A DNA stretch of 64,000 nt from Anarhynchus alexandrinus (Eukaryota > Chordata > Aves > Charadriiformes > Charadriidae): the NCBI GenBank assembly GCA_008711295.1, contig VUYV01000007.1:9705571-9769570 (forward strand). The letters are read 5' to 3'. The notes beneath the pieces were generated by a model. The model made no database searches. It was not told the DNA's origin and saw only the letters and a program-made list of their open reading frames with translations. Below are positions 1 through 9,699 of this stretch, one piece after another; within the stretch, counting starts at the first letter, position 1, and each line of letters starts with the position of its first letter. The position numbers and the translations under genes are program-made.

Positions 1-525
1 CTGTCACATCTCTGCCAGCAGAAAAGCCCAGATAACCATCTCATTCCACAATGTCTTCCTGGCTTTATCTCTTCCTTTCCCTGTAAACCTAAGAAATGGG
101 CTTATTCAGAGCCTGTCTCACGCGTTCCCTATCTCAGGAGAGGCTCAACGCTCAACACAACCACCACCACAGGTGCTGAGCAACACAGCCCAACCCAGTA
201 AGGACAGATTCCAGTGATTATGAGTACTGCTAAGCTGGGCTAGAGGGCTGCCAGTGGCCCCCTCCTGCCCACCACCTTTGGGGCAAGCAGCCAGATGCCC
301 AGATCCTTCATCTCAATGCCCTGCCATGAGATGTGCCCCAAACCGTTGCTTCCATAGAAGAGCTGGCAGCTGAAACATGCACAACAGTGGGATCGACGGG
401 GAGTCTGGATAGAAGCACCGAGGTCAAATTCACCCTGGCCCATTCCACAGAGCTCACAACCGCACTCAACAGATGTGCAGCTAGCCAAAGTCCAGGGTGA
501 GCACCTTCACAGCCCTTCAGCTGCC

Positions 526-533
526 TACAGTAC
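526..533 (-). promoter_or_regulatory. Candidate miR-101 8-mer target site in ATXN1L 3' UTR
   Basis: The minus strand reads GTACTGTA, the full 8-mer complement of the miR-101-3p seed with an A opposite position 1. A second 7-mer-m8 match (GTACTGT) is at 1019-1025. miR-101 is reported to target the paralogue ATXN1. Action on ATXN1L here is inference, and short seed matches also arise by chance. Confidence 0.3.
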
Positions 534-1784
534 TATTTTAGCCACACAGCATCTTGCCTCATACATCAGGGTCTGCCCTTTCAGACCACTGTTCAGTGCG
601 GCTGAGATCAAGGAGTAGTAGTTACAGTAACACACATGAGATAAGGCAGGCTCTCCAAACCCTCTCTCTAGGAGACAGAGACTCTTGTGTTCCAAGATGC
701 ACATGAGGGGCTCTGCACCCTTCAGCTGCTCAGACATTCCCTCTATGCGTGCAACCAGCCCATCTACATTCACACGCCATACGTATGCAAGATCCCTTTC
801 TTAGCTGCCTGCCACAGCTCTGAATTCCTCTGCATGCACCATGCAAAGAACAGGCAAGAGAACCTGGGCTCCTCTGCCTTCTGCCTTTGGCCACAGACAC
901 CCTGGATATCCTGAGCATTAAGTACTAACCAACATTAATCGAGGTCTTTGCGTAGGAGAGTCCAATGAATAGCAACGGTGAAACACACAAGGTGATGAGG
1001 CCAGGCACCTGGGCCCAGACAGTACATTTTACTGACAAATGGTGCCACGAAAACAGCATCTGTTCCCACAGCTGCTGCATCCAAGGAGGCAGAATCTTCA
1101 CATGACAGCATCACCATGACTCCATACATTTCAAATGCAGCTGATGAGATCGGAAGCAGTATGTCATTTGGGGGAAGCTACATGTGATACAGGCAGCATC
1201 CTCATTCTGGAGAAACCCCCATGAGGCACAAACACTGAAGGCATGAGTAGCGCATATCTCACCTACGGCCTGAAAAGAAACTGTCCTCCTGGTGCAGGCA
1301 TTTCAAAGGCAACAGAAATGGCTAGCAATGTGCTAGGAAAACAGGACTGACGGCCTGGAGGGGAGGGACACTCTGGAGACTCTCTAATTTGCCTAATACA
1401 CAGGCAGAGCACCCCTCCTTCACACAGTCAACTGAAACCAACCAGTTACAGGACACGTTCCTGGAAAGTGTGCAGAACAGCCCTGAGACACCAGCACTGC
1501 AAGCTGATGGACGGACGGCCACGCCGAGGAGAGGTGCTGACACACAAGCCATTCAGGGAAAAAGAGAAGCAGTGCCCTAGCAGTCAGGCATGCCTGACAG
1601 AAAAGATGAGAGAAGGGAGTATGCTGAACATCAGGAGCAGCATCAGGACTCTAGTGGGGACCTGCACACTGAAAAGAAACCCTCAAAAGCCTGGTCCTAG
1701 CACAGAGATGGGCACCTTAATACAAAGAATACTTAACCCAAGTTAAGTCAGTGAAGACTTATCCTCAATATAATAGTGATGATT

Positions 1785-1790
1785 TTTAAT
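1785..1790 (-). promoter_or_regulatory. Candidate ATTAAA poly(A) signal for ATXN1L
   Basis: The minus strand reads ATTAAA here, about 1.4 kb downstream of the ATXN1L stop. It is the best hexamer I noticed on that strand. Use of the site is not demonstrated, and a more distal site outside the window is equally possible. Confidence 0.25.
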
Positions 1791-2281
1791 TCTAGCTAAG
1801 CAGTTAGAGCTGGTGTCATAACACACCATCAGAGAGGGCAAATTAGTGTAACTACAGGAGCCTTCACTTGAATGGAGTGTTATTACCATAACGAGGTATT
1901 AAGATACATTTGTATTAAATCTCACTGTGAAAAAGACTACTCTTGTTTTTACCGTGTTGTTCTACAGAGGAACTCCAAAGACAAGCATCAGAAAAACTAA
2001 CACAAAACCACCCCAAAATGCCCTATGATGCTGTGATATTTTTTGAGTCCCTACATTAGTCATAGAACTGTACTTAGCAGAAACTTTGTACCTTGCCTGC
2101 ACATGCACAAACACTCGTCTCTTGTCTAGAGCTTATTCAGGAAACTGCCTGCAGGGAAGAATTAGCCATCTGGAAAGTTTTCTTCTGATTCCATTACAAA
2201 ATAGTCTCGGTTCTTCTCACAGAAAAAGGATATGTTTCCATCCTTCCCTAGAGAATGTTGACTATATTTTACTTCATCTTT

Positions 2282-2337
2282 AAAAAAAACCCAAAAAACC
2301 AAACCCCAAAATCCAGCCAAACAAAAAATCCCAACCA
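2282..2337 (-). repeat. G/T-rich low-complexity tract
   Basis: Read on the minus strand, this is a mosaic of GGTTTG, GGGTTTT and long T runs. Two similar tracts occur at 13248-13288 (plus) and 52977-53039 (minus). The composition is far from the surrounding sequence. I do not know its origin. Confidence 0.6.
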
Positions 2338-3182
2338 CATTCACCCATAGGCTAAGCCTCTGCAAAAGCTATAAGCCCAAGAGATTTTTTTTTTTAAAGT
2401 TATTAACATGGGAAGATTTGATTTGGTGGCAAATAATTAAATGTATTTTACAGCAGGAAACTGACGTCTCCCATCCCAGCTCGTGTCCCATCCCAAGTGC
2501 TCAAGTTCCCTATTCACCTACACCCAAAGCCATCCTTTTGGTCCTTCCTCTTGAATTTCTGTGATTCATTCAAATCTGTACATTCTTTGCAAGAAGAAAG
2601 AGCAGTTGGATTCAGTGGAAGAGACATTAAACAGAACCACCAGAGAAGCATCTCTGTCCTGCCCTCAAGAGCTCCATCGGTGAACGGTCCTTTTAAAGTG
2701 CATGTGTGAAGAAAAGGGATACTGGGAGTAGAGCCCCCTAAACTCCAGTGGGGACCCATCTCTCCCCATTGTGAGAAAGGAGGAATAAAATCTTCAGCAA
2801 TTTTATCTGCTACCTTAAGCCATGTCTGCCCGCCTCATCTCCCCACCTATCCTGAATGCTTAGACCCTGCCCTGCAGGGAATCAGTTATTCAGGGAGGTG
2901 TGAGAAAGCCCCAGCCTCCAACCTCTGGAATGCTCTCATCGCAAGCTCATGAGCACATCCCTGTTCTCTACCCCAGCTAGCCTGTTGCTGCTCCCTGAGG
3001 CACTGGAGCCCTCTTGATTCCCCAAGAGGAACTGGTCAGCCACTGAACTGGATGGAATAAATCCAGTCCTGCAGGGCAGAAAGCAGCCTTGCTGGTGAAC
3101 CTGTCACAAAGTCTGTGCAATTTCTCCACCTGATGGTGAGGCTCACCTACAGGGGATGCCCGAGCTCACAGCCTCAAAGGGA

Positions 3183-5255
3183 TCATTTCCCTGCATTAGA
3201 ACGCCCTTCGATAGACAGCTTGACCTCCTGGGGAATGAAAGAGGGACGGAGCAGAGAGGGCCGAGGCTCCTCTGCCTGCATGCTGTATCTTTGGAAGCCT
3301 GGGGCTGCCCAGCTGTGCTGACTGCCAGTCTCAGGCTGAGAGGGTTCTGCATGAGAACTCTGGGCTGCGCTGTCCCTATCTGTGTGGCTCTTCCTTTCAG
3401 CAGCTCTGTCAGACGGTTCTCTGGACCCCTGAGCTGTTCTTTCAGATCTCTCCCTAGTAGATATCAACTGATCTGTGAGAGGGTAGTTAGCCTGAGAAGC
3501 GGAGTTGCCATTCATGCTCTGTAAACTGATTGATATGCAGACATCGCCCACTTGCAGCCTGTGACAGGGCAAAGCAAAGAGCTGAGCAGTCCGCCCTGGG
3601 CTACAGGAGGACCAACCCTGGCCATACACAAAGAAGGGATGCTCTGGGGGCACATCAATGCTCACTTTACTTTGTTGCTCCCCAACCACAAAATGCAGTG
3701 TGACAAGCCCAGGCCACTGGCTTTCCTGAATATCCACCACAGTGCTGGAGTCGATCTTCAGGCCCCCGCTCACCTCCGCACTGCGAACAAAGTCTTGAGT
3801 CTGCAGGTCCTCCACCCGCTTCAGCTCTCCTGTAGCCAGCTGGATGATGGCTCCTTTCATGAAGTGAGAGGGCAAGTGCGAGGAGCTGGGTGGCTGCAGC
3901 TGGGCCAGGTCCTTTTCAAGCACGCTTCCTCGAGCCTGTGCATCTGGGCTCTGCCTCACCAGGGTTTCTGAAGTGGAAGACCTGATGGGCTCAGATCCAA
4001 CGGGAACCAGGACTGGCTTGCCGTTGGCTATCACCATTCCTTTGGTTAATTGTCTTTGTCTAACCGGCTCTTCGGGGGACATTACATATGGACTCCTGGA
4101 CTGGCTTTTCTCAGCCCTTTCCACTGTGTTCCTCAGCACGTCCTTTGACTCCCCCTGCTGATCAGGGATATTATGACAAAGGTTTAAAGGGCTCGGGTCA
4201 TCTTTCCTCTGGGCTGCCAGAACATGATAATCCTGAGATGCCAACACCCCCACCACCCTCTGAACCTCCAGATCAGCATCTGGGGTGCTTCTGTGAGCTG
4301 GCACAGAGACCTCTGTTCCCAACGTCTGGTAACCTGAAAGGAACTGTCCATCGACCACACATCCCGCTGCAGCCCCCGGCAGACAGTCTTCAGCTTTACT
4401 GCTGGCAGAGTCCACAGCCTCGCTGGTCCTCCTCACCACATTATGCTCCAGATGTCTCTGTCCACCATTGGCAGCTGCTACCTCTGAACTCAGCTGACTG
4501 TCTTGCTGAGGAGACTCTGGGCTTCCACCTGCTGTAGGGGTCTCATAGGCTGAATACCCTGGTGGGAGGCGGGACATCTGATAATAAACAGGAATTCTAC
4601 CTGGTGCAATATCTAACGGCTGGGTCCCAGCATGGTGCTGCATCTGGCCAGAAGGAGAGATTGCAGAAGCGGATTTGTTGAAGGTGTGGGTAGGAGAGGT
4701 AGTCTGGGGGGAAGGAGCGGCTTCTTCCGTGAAGACAGAGGCGTATGGCACAAAGTGGGGGACGTGAGAGGCGGTGAGGTTGGTGGAAGGAGACAGAAGA
4801 GGACTAGGCAGAAAGCCAGGAGGGACAGCATAGGGCACTGTGTAATGAGAGCCGATGAACTGCAGGGACGTTGGAGGGATCTGCGCGTAGTGGATGGGAG
4901 GGTAGGGCACCCCCGGGTGCTGGATTATTGGCGAGGTCACATTGAAGGCAGGGGGCAGGGGGCTCACGTTCACCACGGGATGCAGACCCGTGGGGGAGAA
5001 GGTGGCGGGTGGCACTGCCACTTTGTAGAGCATCCCATATTGGTCCACCGTCAGCCCCGCCACTGCTTCTGTGGCCTCGCCAGGGCCATAGCGCAGGGCC
5101 GCAGGACCCGGCCCAGCTGTCCGGGCCCACTCGGGGCCCTCGCCCGAGGCCTGGGCACCCCCCGCCCGTCCTGCCTCGGTGCCGGTGCTGGCGGAGGGAA
5201 GTTCCCGCTTCTTTGGCGGGAGGCACTCCTGGCTCCGCTCGTGGCCCGCTCTCAT
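3183..5255 (-). CDS. ATXN1L: Ataxin-1-like protein (brother of ataxin-1), complete coding exon
   Basis: The frame is 690 codons, uninterrupted, and starts HERSQECLPPKKR after a four-residue N-terminus, close to human ATXN1L (689 residues in memory). The AXH domain spans about residues 457-580 (SSHLPSHFMKGAIIQLATGE through GDVCISISLQ). The C-terminus carries the ATXN1-family tail IPQEVKLSIEGRSNAGK. Residues 65-250 are Pro/Ser/Thr/Tyr-rich and probably disordered. There is no polyglutamine tract, as expected for ATXN1L. Known roles of the family are nuclear co-repression through CIC, SMRT/NCOR and HDAC3. The ATG at 5255 has a good context (A at -3). Residues 21-60 differ most from mammals and are Gly/Ala/Arg-rich. 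The gene is head to head with AP1G1. Confidence 0.96.
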   Translation of the reverse strand: MRAGHERSQECLPPKKRELPSASTGTEAGRAGGAQASGEGPEWARTAGPGPAALRYGPGEATEAVAGLTVDQYGMLYKVAVPPATFSPTGLHPVVNVSPLPPAFNVTSPIIQHPGVPYPPIHYAQIPPTSLQFIGSHYTVPYAVPPGFLPSPLLSPSTNLTASHVPHFVPYASVFTEEAAPSPQTTSPTHTFNKSASAISPSGQMQHHAGTQPLDIAPGRIPVYYQMSRLPPGYSAYETPTAGGSPESPQQDSQLSSEVAAANGGQRHLEHNVVRRTSEAVDSASSKAEDCLPGAAAGCVVDGQFLSGYQTLGTEVSVPAHRSTPDADLEVQRVVGVLASQDYHVLAAQRKDDPSPLNLCHNIPDQQGESKDVLRNTVERAEKSQSRSPYVMSPEEPVRQRQLTKGMVIANGKPVLVPVGSEPIRSSTSETLVRQSPDAQARGSVLEKDLAQLQPPSSSHLPSHFMKGAIIQLATGELKRVEDLQTQDFVRSAEVSGGLKIDSSTVVDIQESQWPGLVTLHFVVGEQQSKVSIDVPPEHPFFVYGQGWSSCSPGRTAQLFALPCHRLQVGDVCISISLQSMNGNSASQANYPLTDQLISTRERSERTAQGSREPSDRAAERKSHTDRDSAAQSSHAEPSQPETGSQHSWAAPGFQRYSMQAEEPRPSLLRPSFIPQEVKLSIEGRSNAGK

Positions 5256-5365
5256 GGTGCCCCACGGTGACCCGGCAGCCCCGGCCGCGACGCTCGTTCA
5301 TGGGGGCACCCGCAGGGACTGCCACACGCCGGCTCCCGGATCCCCGCTGCCGGCCGCCGCCTCAC
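5256..5365 (-). other. ATXN1L: ATXN1L 5' UTR part of the coding exon
   Basis: A pyrimidine-rich stretch ending in CAG (plus 5366-5368) on the minus strand looks like a 3' splice site feeding the coding exon. The exon would then begin at 5365. It contains one upstream ATG at 5301, out of frame with the main start and in a weak context (C at -3). Confidence 0.5.
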
Positions 5366-5630
5366 CTGCACCGGGAACAGAGGGAGCCGTGAGTCCCGGC
5401 CCTGCCATCGAGCCGCTACGGGCCCCGGGAGCGGCGGGAGCCCCCCACCGCAGGGACAGAGGGAGCCCCAAGCCCCGGCCCTGAGAACAAACAAGGCGGC
5501 GACCCCCCAGCCCCAGTCCGGGGCCCGGGGGACGGAGGGCGCCCGGGGCCGGTAGTCCCGGTAGCCGGCCCCAGAGCCCCGGCCGCACCGCGCCCCACCC
5601 CGCCGACCCCGAGGCGCCGCCGCGACTCAC
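5366..5630 (-). other. ATXN1L: Candidate ATXN1L 5' UTR intron
   Basis: On the minus strand GTGAGT begins at 5630, and a C/T-rich tract ending GTGCAG closes at 5366, giving a 265-nt GT-AG intron. The upstream exon would start at 5631 and run into the N gap. This is inferred from splice-site sequence only. Confidence 0.5.
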
Positions 5631-5633
5631 CCC

Positions 5634-5795
5634 NNNNNNNNNNNNNNNNNNNNNNNNNNNNNNNNNNNNNNNNNNNNNNNNNNNNNNNNNNNNNNNNNNN
5701 NNNNNNNNNNNNNNNNNNNNNNNNNNNNNNNNNNNNNNNNNNNNNNNNNNNNNNNNNNNNNNNNNNNNNNNNNNNNNNNNNNNNNNNNNNNNNNN
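5634..5795. other. Assembly gap (162 Ns)
   Basis: This is a run of unknown bases inside the GC-rich bidirectional promoter. It probably hides the ATXN1L first exon and transcription start. Any open frame crossing it is meaningless. Confidence 0.99.
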
Positions 5796-6121
5796 GGCGC
5801 CGCGCCCGCCGTGCCGTTCCCTGGGTGCTGCCGTCAGCGCCCGCCACAGCGAATAACCCCCCTCCCCCCTCCGATCCCGACATCGGAGGCTTTGCGCTGT
5901 GCCTTGAACGCGCCGGGCCGAGCCCCCGATGTCAGGAAGGCATGGCGCTGTCCCGCGGGGTCACCGCTCAGCACTTAAGCAGGGCCAGAAACCGGCGGGG
6001 CGGGCTCCCTGCCGCCCCCGCCGCCCGGGCCCCGCCGCGCCGCGGAACCCTGGTTGCGGGCGGCGCGACCCGCCCGGCCTCGCCACGGGAGAGCGCTCGC
6101 GGCGGGAGACCGCCCCGCGCG

Positions 6122-6129
6122 TGACGTCA
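6122..6129. promoter_or_regulatory. Palindromic CRE (CREB/ATF site)
   Basis: TGACGTCA is a perfect consensus about 260 bp upstream of the presumed AP1G1 start and within the CpG island, the usual setting of a functional CRE. Confidence 0.6.
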
Positions 6130-6186
6130 TCAGTGACTGCCACGGTGCAGACGTACCGCGCCTCGCAAGGCCGGTACCGTGGGTGC

Positions 6187-6197
6187 TTCCGCCGGAA
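6187..6197. promoter_or_regulatory. Mirrored double ETS core
   Basis: TTCCGCCGGAA contains GGAA cores on both strands, separated by CGCC. Facing ETS/GABP-type sites are common at CpG-island promoters. Confidence 0.45.
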
Positions 6198-6379
6198 AAA
6201 GTAGTGCGAGCGGCCTTTTTCCGCCGTACCGCCGCCGGTACTGCGCCGTCCCGTTGCTTTCCCCGCTGAGGCCGACGCGGCCGTGCCCACCACCTACGGC
6301 CGGCAGAGGCCGGGAGGCCGAGAGGAGGGTGCCGGAGCGCGGATCCCTCCGCCTGCGGTATCGGTGCTGCGGCCGCGCC

Positions 6380-6441
6380 GCCGCCATTTTGAATGCCTGG
6401 CTCCTGCCGCTGCCGCTTCCTCCGCTGCAGGGACCGGCCCG
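6380..6441 (+). other. AP1G1: AP1G1 non-coding exon 1 (5' limit approximate)
   Basis: GCCGCCATTTTG at 6380-6391 is a YY1 motif of the kind that sits at or just after transcription starts. The exon ends with CCCG followed by GTGAGT at 6442, a strong donor. It joins exon 2 at about 16768. An ATG at 6393 would open an upstream frame overlapping the main start, in a weak context, if the transcript begins 5' of it. Confidence 0.65.
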
Positions 6442-9230
6442 GTGAGTGGGGCCGCGGCGCCCGCCGCCCCAGCCCGCCTCCGCGCGGGGCCTTCGTCGCT
6501 CCCCCGCTCCCCTTCCTACACCGCCGGCCAGGCCGGGTCTCCGCTGCCGCGGCCCGCGAGGTCCCGACCGCCTGAGGCCCCCGTGTGTCTTCGCTGCCTC
6601 TGTCCGCGGCCGGGCTGCGGCCCCGCCGTATCGCCGCGGGGTTGTTTGCTGGTGGAGGCCGCCCGATGCCCTCCCGTGGCCTCCGCCGGGGGCGACTTCT
6701 CGTGGGCCTTGGGCCGCGTTCGGGCGCCGGCCTGTGTCCCCGGCCTCCGCCCGGCGGCCCGGGGCCGTCTCGGACTCTGCCCCGCGCTCCTGGGCTGGCC
6801 TGCTGCCTCCCCAGGCACAGGGGAGCGCTTCTTACCCGCTTCGGCTCTTACCCGCTGGAGCGGCGTTGCTGGCGGGACTCTCTCTGCTCCCATCACCCCT
6901 GTTGCTGGGACTCGGGTGATCTCGCACAGCGTTTTTTGGAGTGGAAAACGCAGCCCTGCAGAAGTTCTGTCAGTGCAAAATGTCGTGTGACTCTGTCCGT
7001 GCTGGAGGCCCGTGGTGTCCAAGAAGTTGCTTGCGTGTTTGCGTCCGTCCTTCCTTGTTTTTTTTTTATTGCTTGTGCTGCACAGCTGCTCAGAGTGTTA
7101 CAATTAACGTCTCTCTAATACTTATAGTGTTTGTGTGTTGTCTTATGGTTTCGTGGATTTTAATGGAAGCAAAAAGTCTATGATCTCTGGCCAGAGGCAT
7201 TTGCAGTGAACTGCAAGTGTGGATTTGTGATAGTGGTAGACTGCTGTTTGAGAGTCAATCTGTAAAGATAGTTTCAAGTCCCTTTTTCAAGGTTGGTTGA
7301 GTTCTTTTTCTTCTCTCATGAGCTATAAGACAAATGACAAGTTTCTTTATAGTAGGTGTTGTTTTTAAAGTTTGCAGATGGAACAGTTGTGTGTTTTATT
7401 ACATTGTCAACGATGCCTAAAAGTGCTTAGCGATGTGGTTTAGTTTCTAATGCTTGAAATGTTAACAGAACAGTATGGAATCCCAGTGGAACACCTTTGG
7501 AAGGGTGACATTTCATGTGAATGACCAGAAGGTGTGTTTGGCCCATATTGGCTTAAAGAAAGTAAAATATATGAGTATTTCCCCCTGTGTAGTAGCTGTA
7601 GCATTGTATGTTTAAAATGGCAGAGATTTTTGTGTTGTTTTCTTTTTCTCTTTTTCCTGTTCCAATTCTATGTGATAGTGCACAGCTGGTTTTTGTATGC
7701 CTGTGTTCCCCCCTAAACTACACTTCTTATTTTTTCCTTTGTTTATTTGCATGCCCTGTTCTGTTGCCAAATTCTTTCTTTTGCCTGCTCATGAGCACTC
7801 TGGTATTTAGCACAGGATTTGAAAACTTTCCTGTGTACCTGAGAGCTCAATGAAGGCAAGAGATTTTGTGGTTTGTTTTTTTTTTTTTGAGAGGTTCAGT
7901 GTGAAGCCCTTAATTCTTCCATGGTGGGACAAGTAGGGGGAGATATTTAAGTTCCTGTGAGTTGAGAAGGGGAAAGGAAGTCTGGGGTAATTGTTTTGTG
8001 AAGGGATCCAGCTCTTCTGTCTTCAGTGTAGAAGGCAACTTTCAGATTTCCTCCTTTTTTGATTAAAAAAAAAAGCATTCTCTTCTTTTTTGTTGTTGTT
8101 GTTCCTCTTGTGACTGCTGATCTGATTCCCCCCCCCCAAAGTGATATGATAGGAATGGAGGGGTCCTGCAGTGTCTTCATTGCAGTGTCCTGGTGAGAGA
8201 GTAAGGGATACAAAAATGTTCTGATTCTTGATAGCTTCTTTGCATACAGAAATTTGCATTGACATAATTGTAAACTATAATGAGATCAGTAAGTTTGTCA
8301 GGCAGTAGTGTAAAAAAAGTTGTGAACAGCAGCAAAGAAACTGAAGTTGTCTGTTCTTAGGCATGCAGGCAGACTGCACTGGTTAGTGCAGTTCAGATGT
8401 GGAAAGTCGCCTTTCAAAGTGTAAGGACTGATAAAAAGCTTAACTGCTTCTAAAGTTAATGGCACTCATTCAGTAGAGCTTCTTTTGCCTCTTCAGTGTG
8501 AATATTTGTTTTTATTTTTGAGTTGACTATATAACTTCAGGAGGTGGGTTTGATTTATTTGTATTTTTTAATAACAGGGCAAACTTCTGACTGAAAGTGA
8601 TGTTAATTTATTCTAGATGATACTTAGTTATTCTCTAAGGAAAAGGGTCTGGTCTGCCTTGATAGCAGTATTACCTCATTGGATGAGTTTTGGAGTTAAT
8701 TACTGAATATATGATGAGGCTGTAACTCGAACACCAGTTACAGTAACATGAGTACAAGTCAATCTGTTAATATCACAAGTAGTAGTATTAGCCTTTAATC
8801 TCCTGTTTGGCAGAGATGCTATAGGTAAAAATCTAAGATAAGAACTTCCTAGGACATAGCTGAAGTTACCTGGTGTATTGTAAAGTTTATATTAATGAAT
8901 GTAGAAATGTCACATCTTGTCTTTCATCTGGCATTAACCAAGGTAAAGAAAGGCGTGCCTTTTTTGTCACAAAGTAGTAGCTTTTTTTTTTTTTAATTTT
9001 CACTCTGCAGGAAAGTGAACAGGAAGTAAAATAATCAGATTACCTTACAGATCAAAATAGTTAGGAAACTAGAAGCAGGTGAGAAATACAAAGGTAATGT
9101 AGGTCAGCAGTGATTGAAGTATAGAAACAGAAGCCAGGAAATCTGGAATTCTCATCTCATCTGTCATGCTGCTCAGCTATGTAGATGTGCTAACTCTTCT
9201 TCCAGTGCTTCGTTTGTTAGCTTCTGAATT

Positions 9231-9249
9231 AAAAAAAAAAAAAAAAAAA
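9231..9249. repeat. A19 homopolymer
   Basis: An uninterrupted run of 19 A. It has no recognisable retroposed sequence on its 5' side. Confidence 0.9.
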
Positions 9250-9687
9250 TTATTTTCTTCTTTGGCAGATGCTAAGGTTAATATTTGCAATGGTTGAAAG
9301 CCCAGTGCATCTTTTGAAGCCAGTTCAGTTTGGTTTGGTGTATATGTACTGTTGTGCAGGAATGGTAACCTCAACAAGGGTGCTTACCTAGTCTCACTAA
9401 ATTTTGTTGTTGGGCTGTAGCCATGGGAAGCAAAGAAAAGAGAGGTAGGGCTGTGTTCAGTTTGGCTAGCTGGGACGATCTGTTCATACTGAGGGTTTTA
9501 AAGAAGAACAGTGTAACATCTCTGTCACTGTCCTGTCTCATCCTCTCAGCTTCTGAGCAGCGTGCTGGCTTCCCTCTTGAATACTCATGCTGTATTTCTT
9601 GGGTTTTTTTGAATGTAACTGGAAATGGGACCATCACTTCTGAGACTGTTTTTACCTCTCTTTTGGGGGCATTTTTTTTCCTTACTT

Positions 9688-9699
9688 CCCCCCCCCCCC
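9688..9699. repeat. C12 homopolymer
   Basis: An uninterrupted run of 12 C in AP1G1 intron 1, prone to sequencing length error. Confidence 0.9.

Larger units (their letters stand above)
1..3182 (-). other. ATXN1L: Probable ATXN1L 3' untranslated region
   Basis: No convincing coding exon is visible on either strand; the open frames here are short and unlike any family I know. It lies directly downstream of the ATXN1L stop on the minus strand, and mammalian ATXN1L has a multi-kilobase 3' UTR, so I infer UTR. No AATAAA was found on the minus strand. An ATTAAA variant is present (plus-strand TTTAAT at 1785-1790). The true poly(A) site could be there or beyond the window. Two miR-101-type seed matches lie on the minus strand (526-533 and 1019-1025). 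An A/C-rich low-complexity tract sits at 2282-2337. Confidence 0.6.
5796..6379. promoter_or_regulatory. CpG-island bidirectional promoter between ATXN1L and AP1G1
   Basis: The stretch is extremely GC- and CpG-rich, has no obvious TATA box, and lies between two divergent genes less than 1 kb apart. A perfect palindromic CRE (TGACGTCA) is at 6122-6129. A mirrored pair of ETS cores (TTCCGCCGGAA) is at 6187-6197. These are standard elements of housekeeping bidirectional promoters. The whole island runs from about 5.0 to 6.9 kb. Confidence 0.75.

Noticed and set aside
4632..5270. 212-codon plus-strand open frame antisense to ATXN1L
   Set aside because: It mirrors a GC-rich, strongly conserved coding exon, and its translation is low-complexity Arg/Gly with no family resemblance.
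5416..5883. 155-codon minus-strand frame spanning the 162-N gap
   Set aside because: Most of its middle is unknown sequence, so the frame is not real evidence.
6283..6990. 235-codon plus-strand frame across AP1G1 exon 1 and the start of intron 1
   Set aside because: It is GC-rich sequence running through a strong donor at 6442, with no recognisable protein family.
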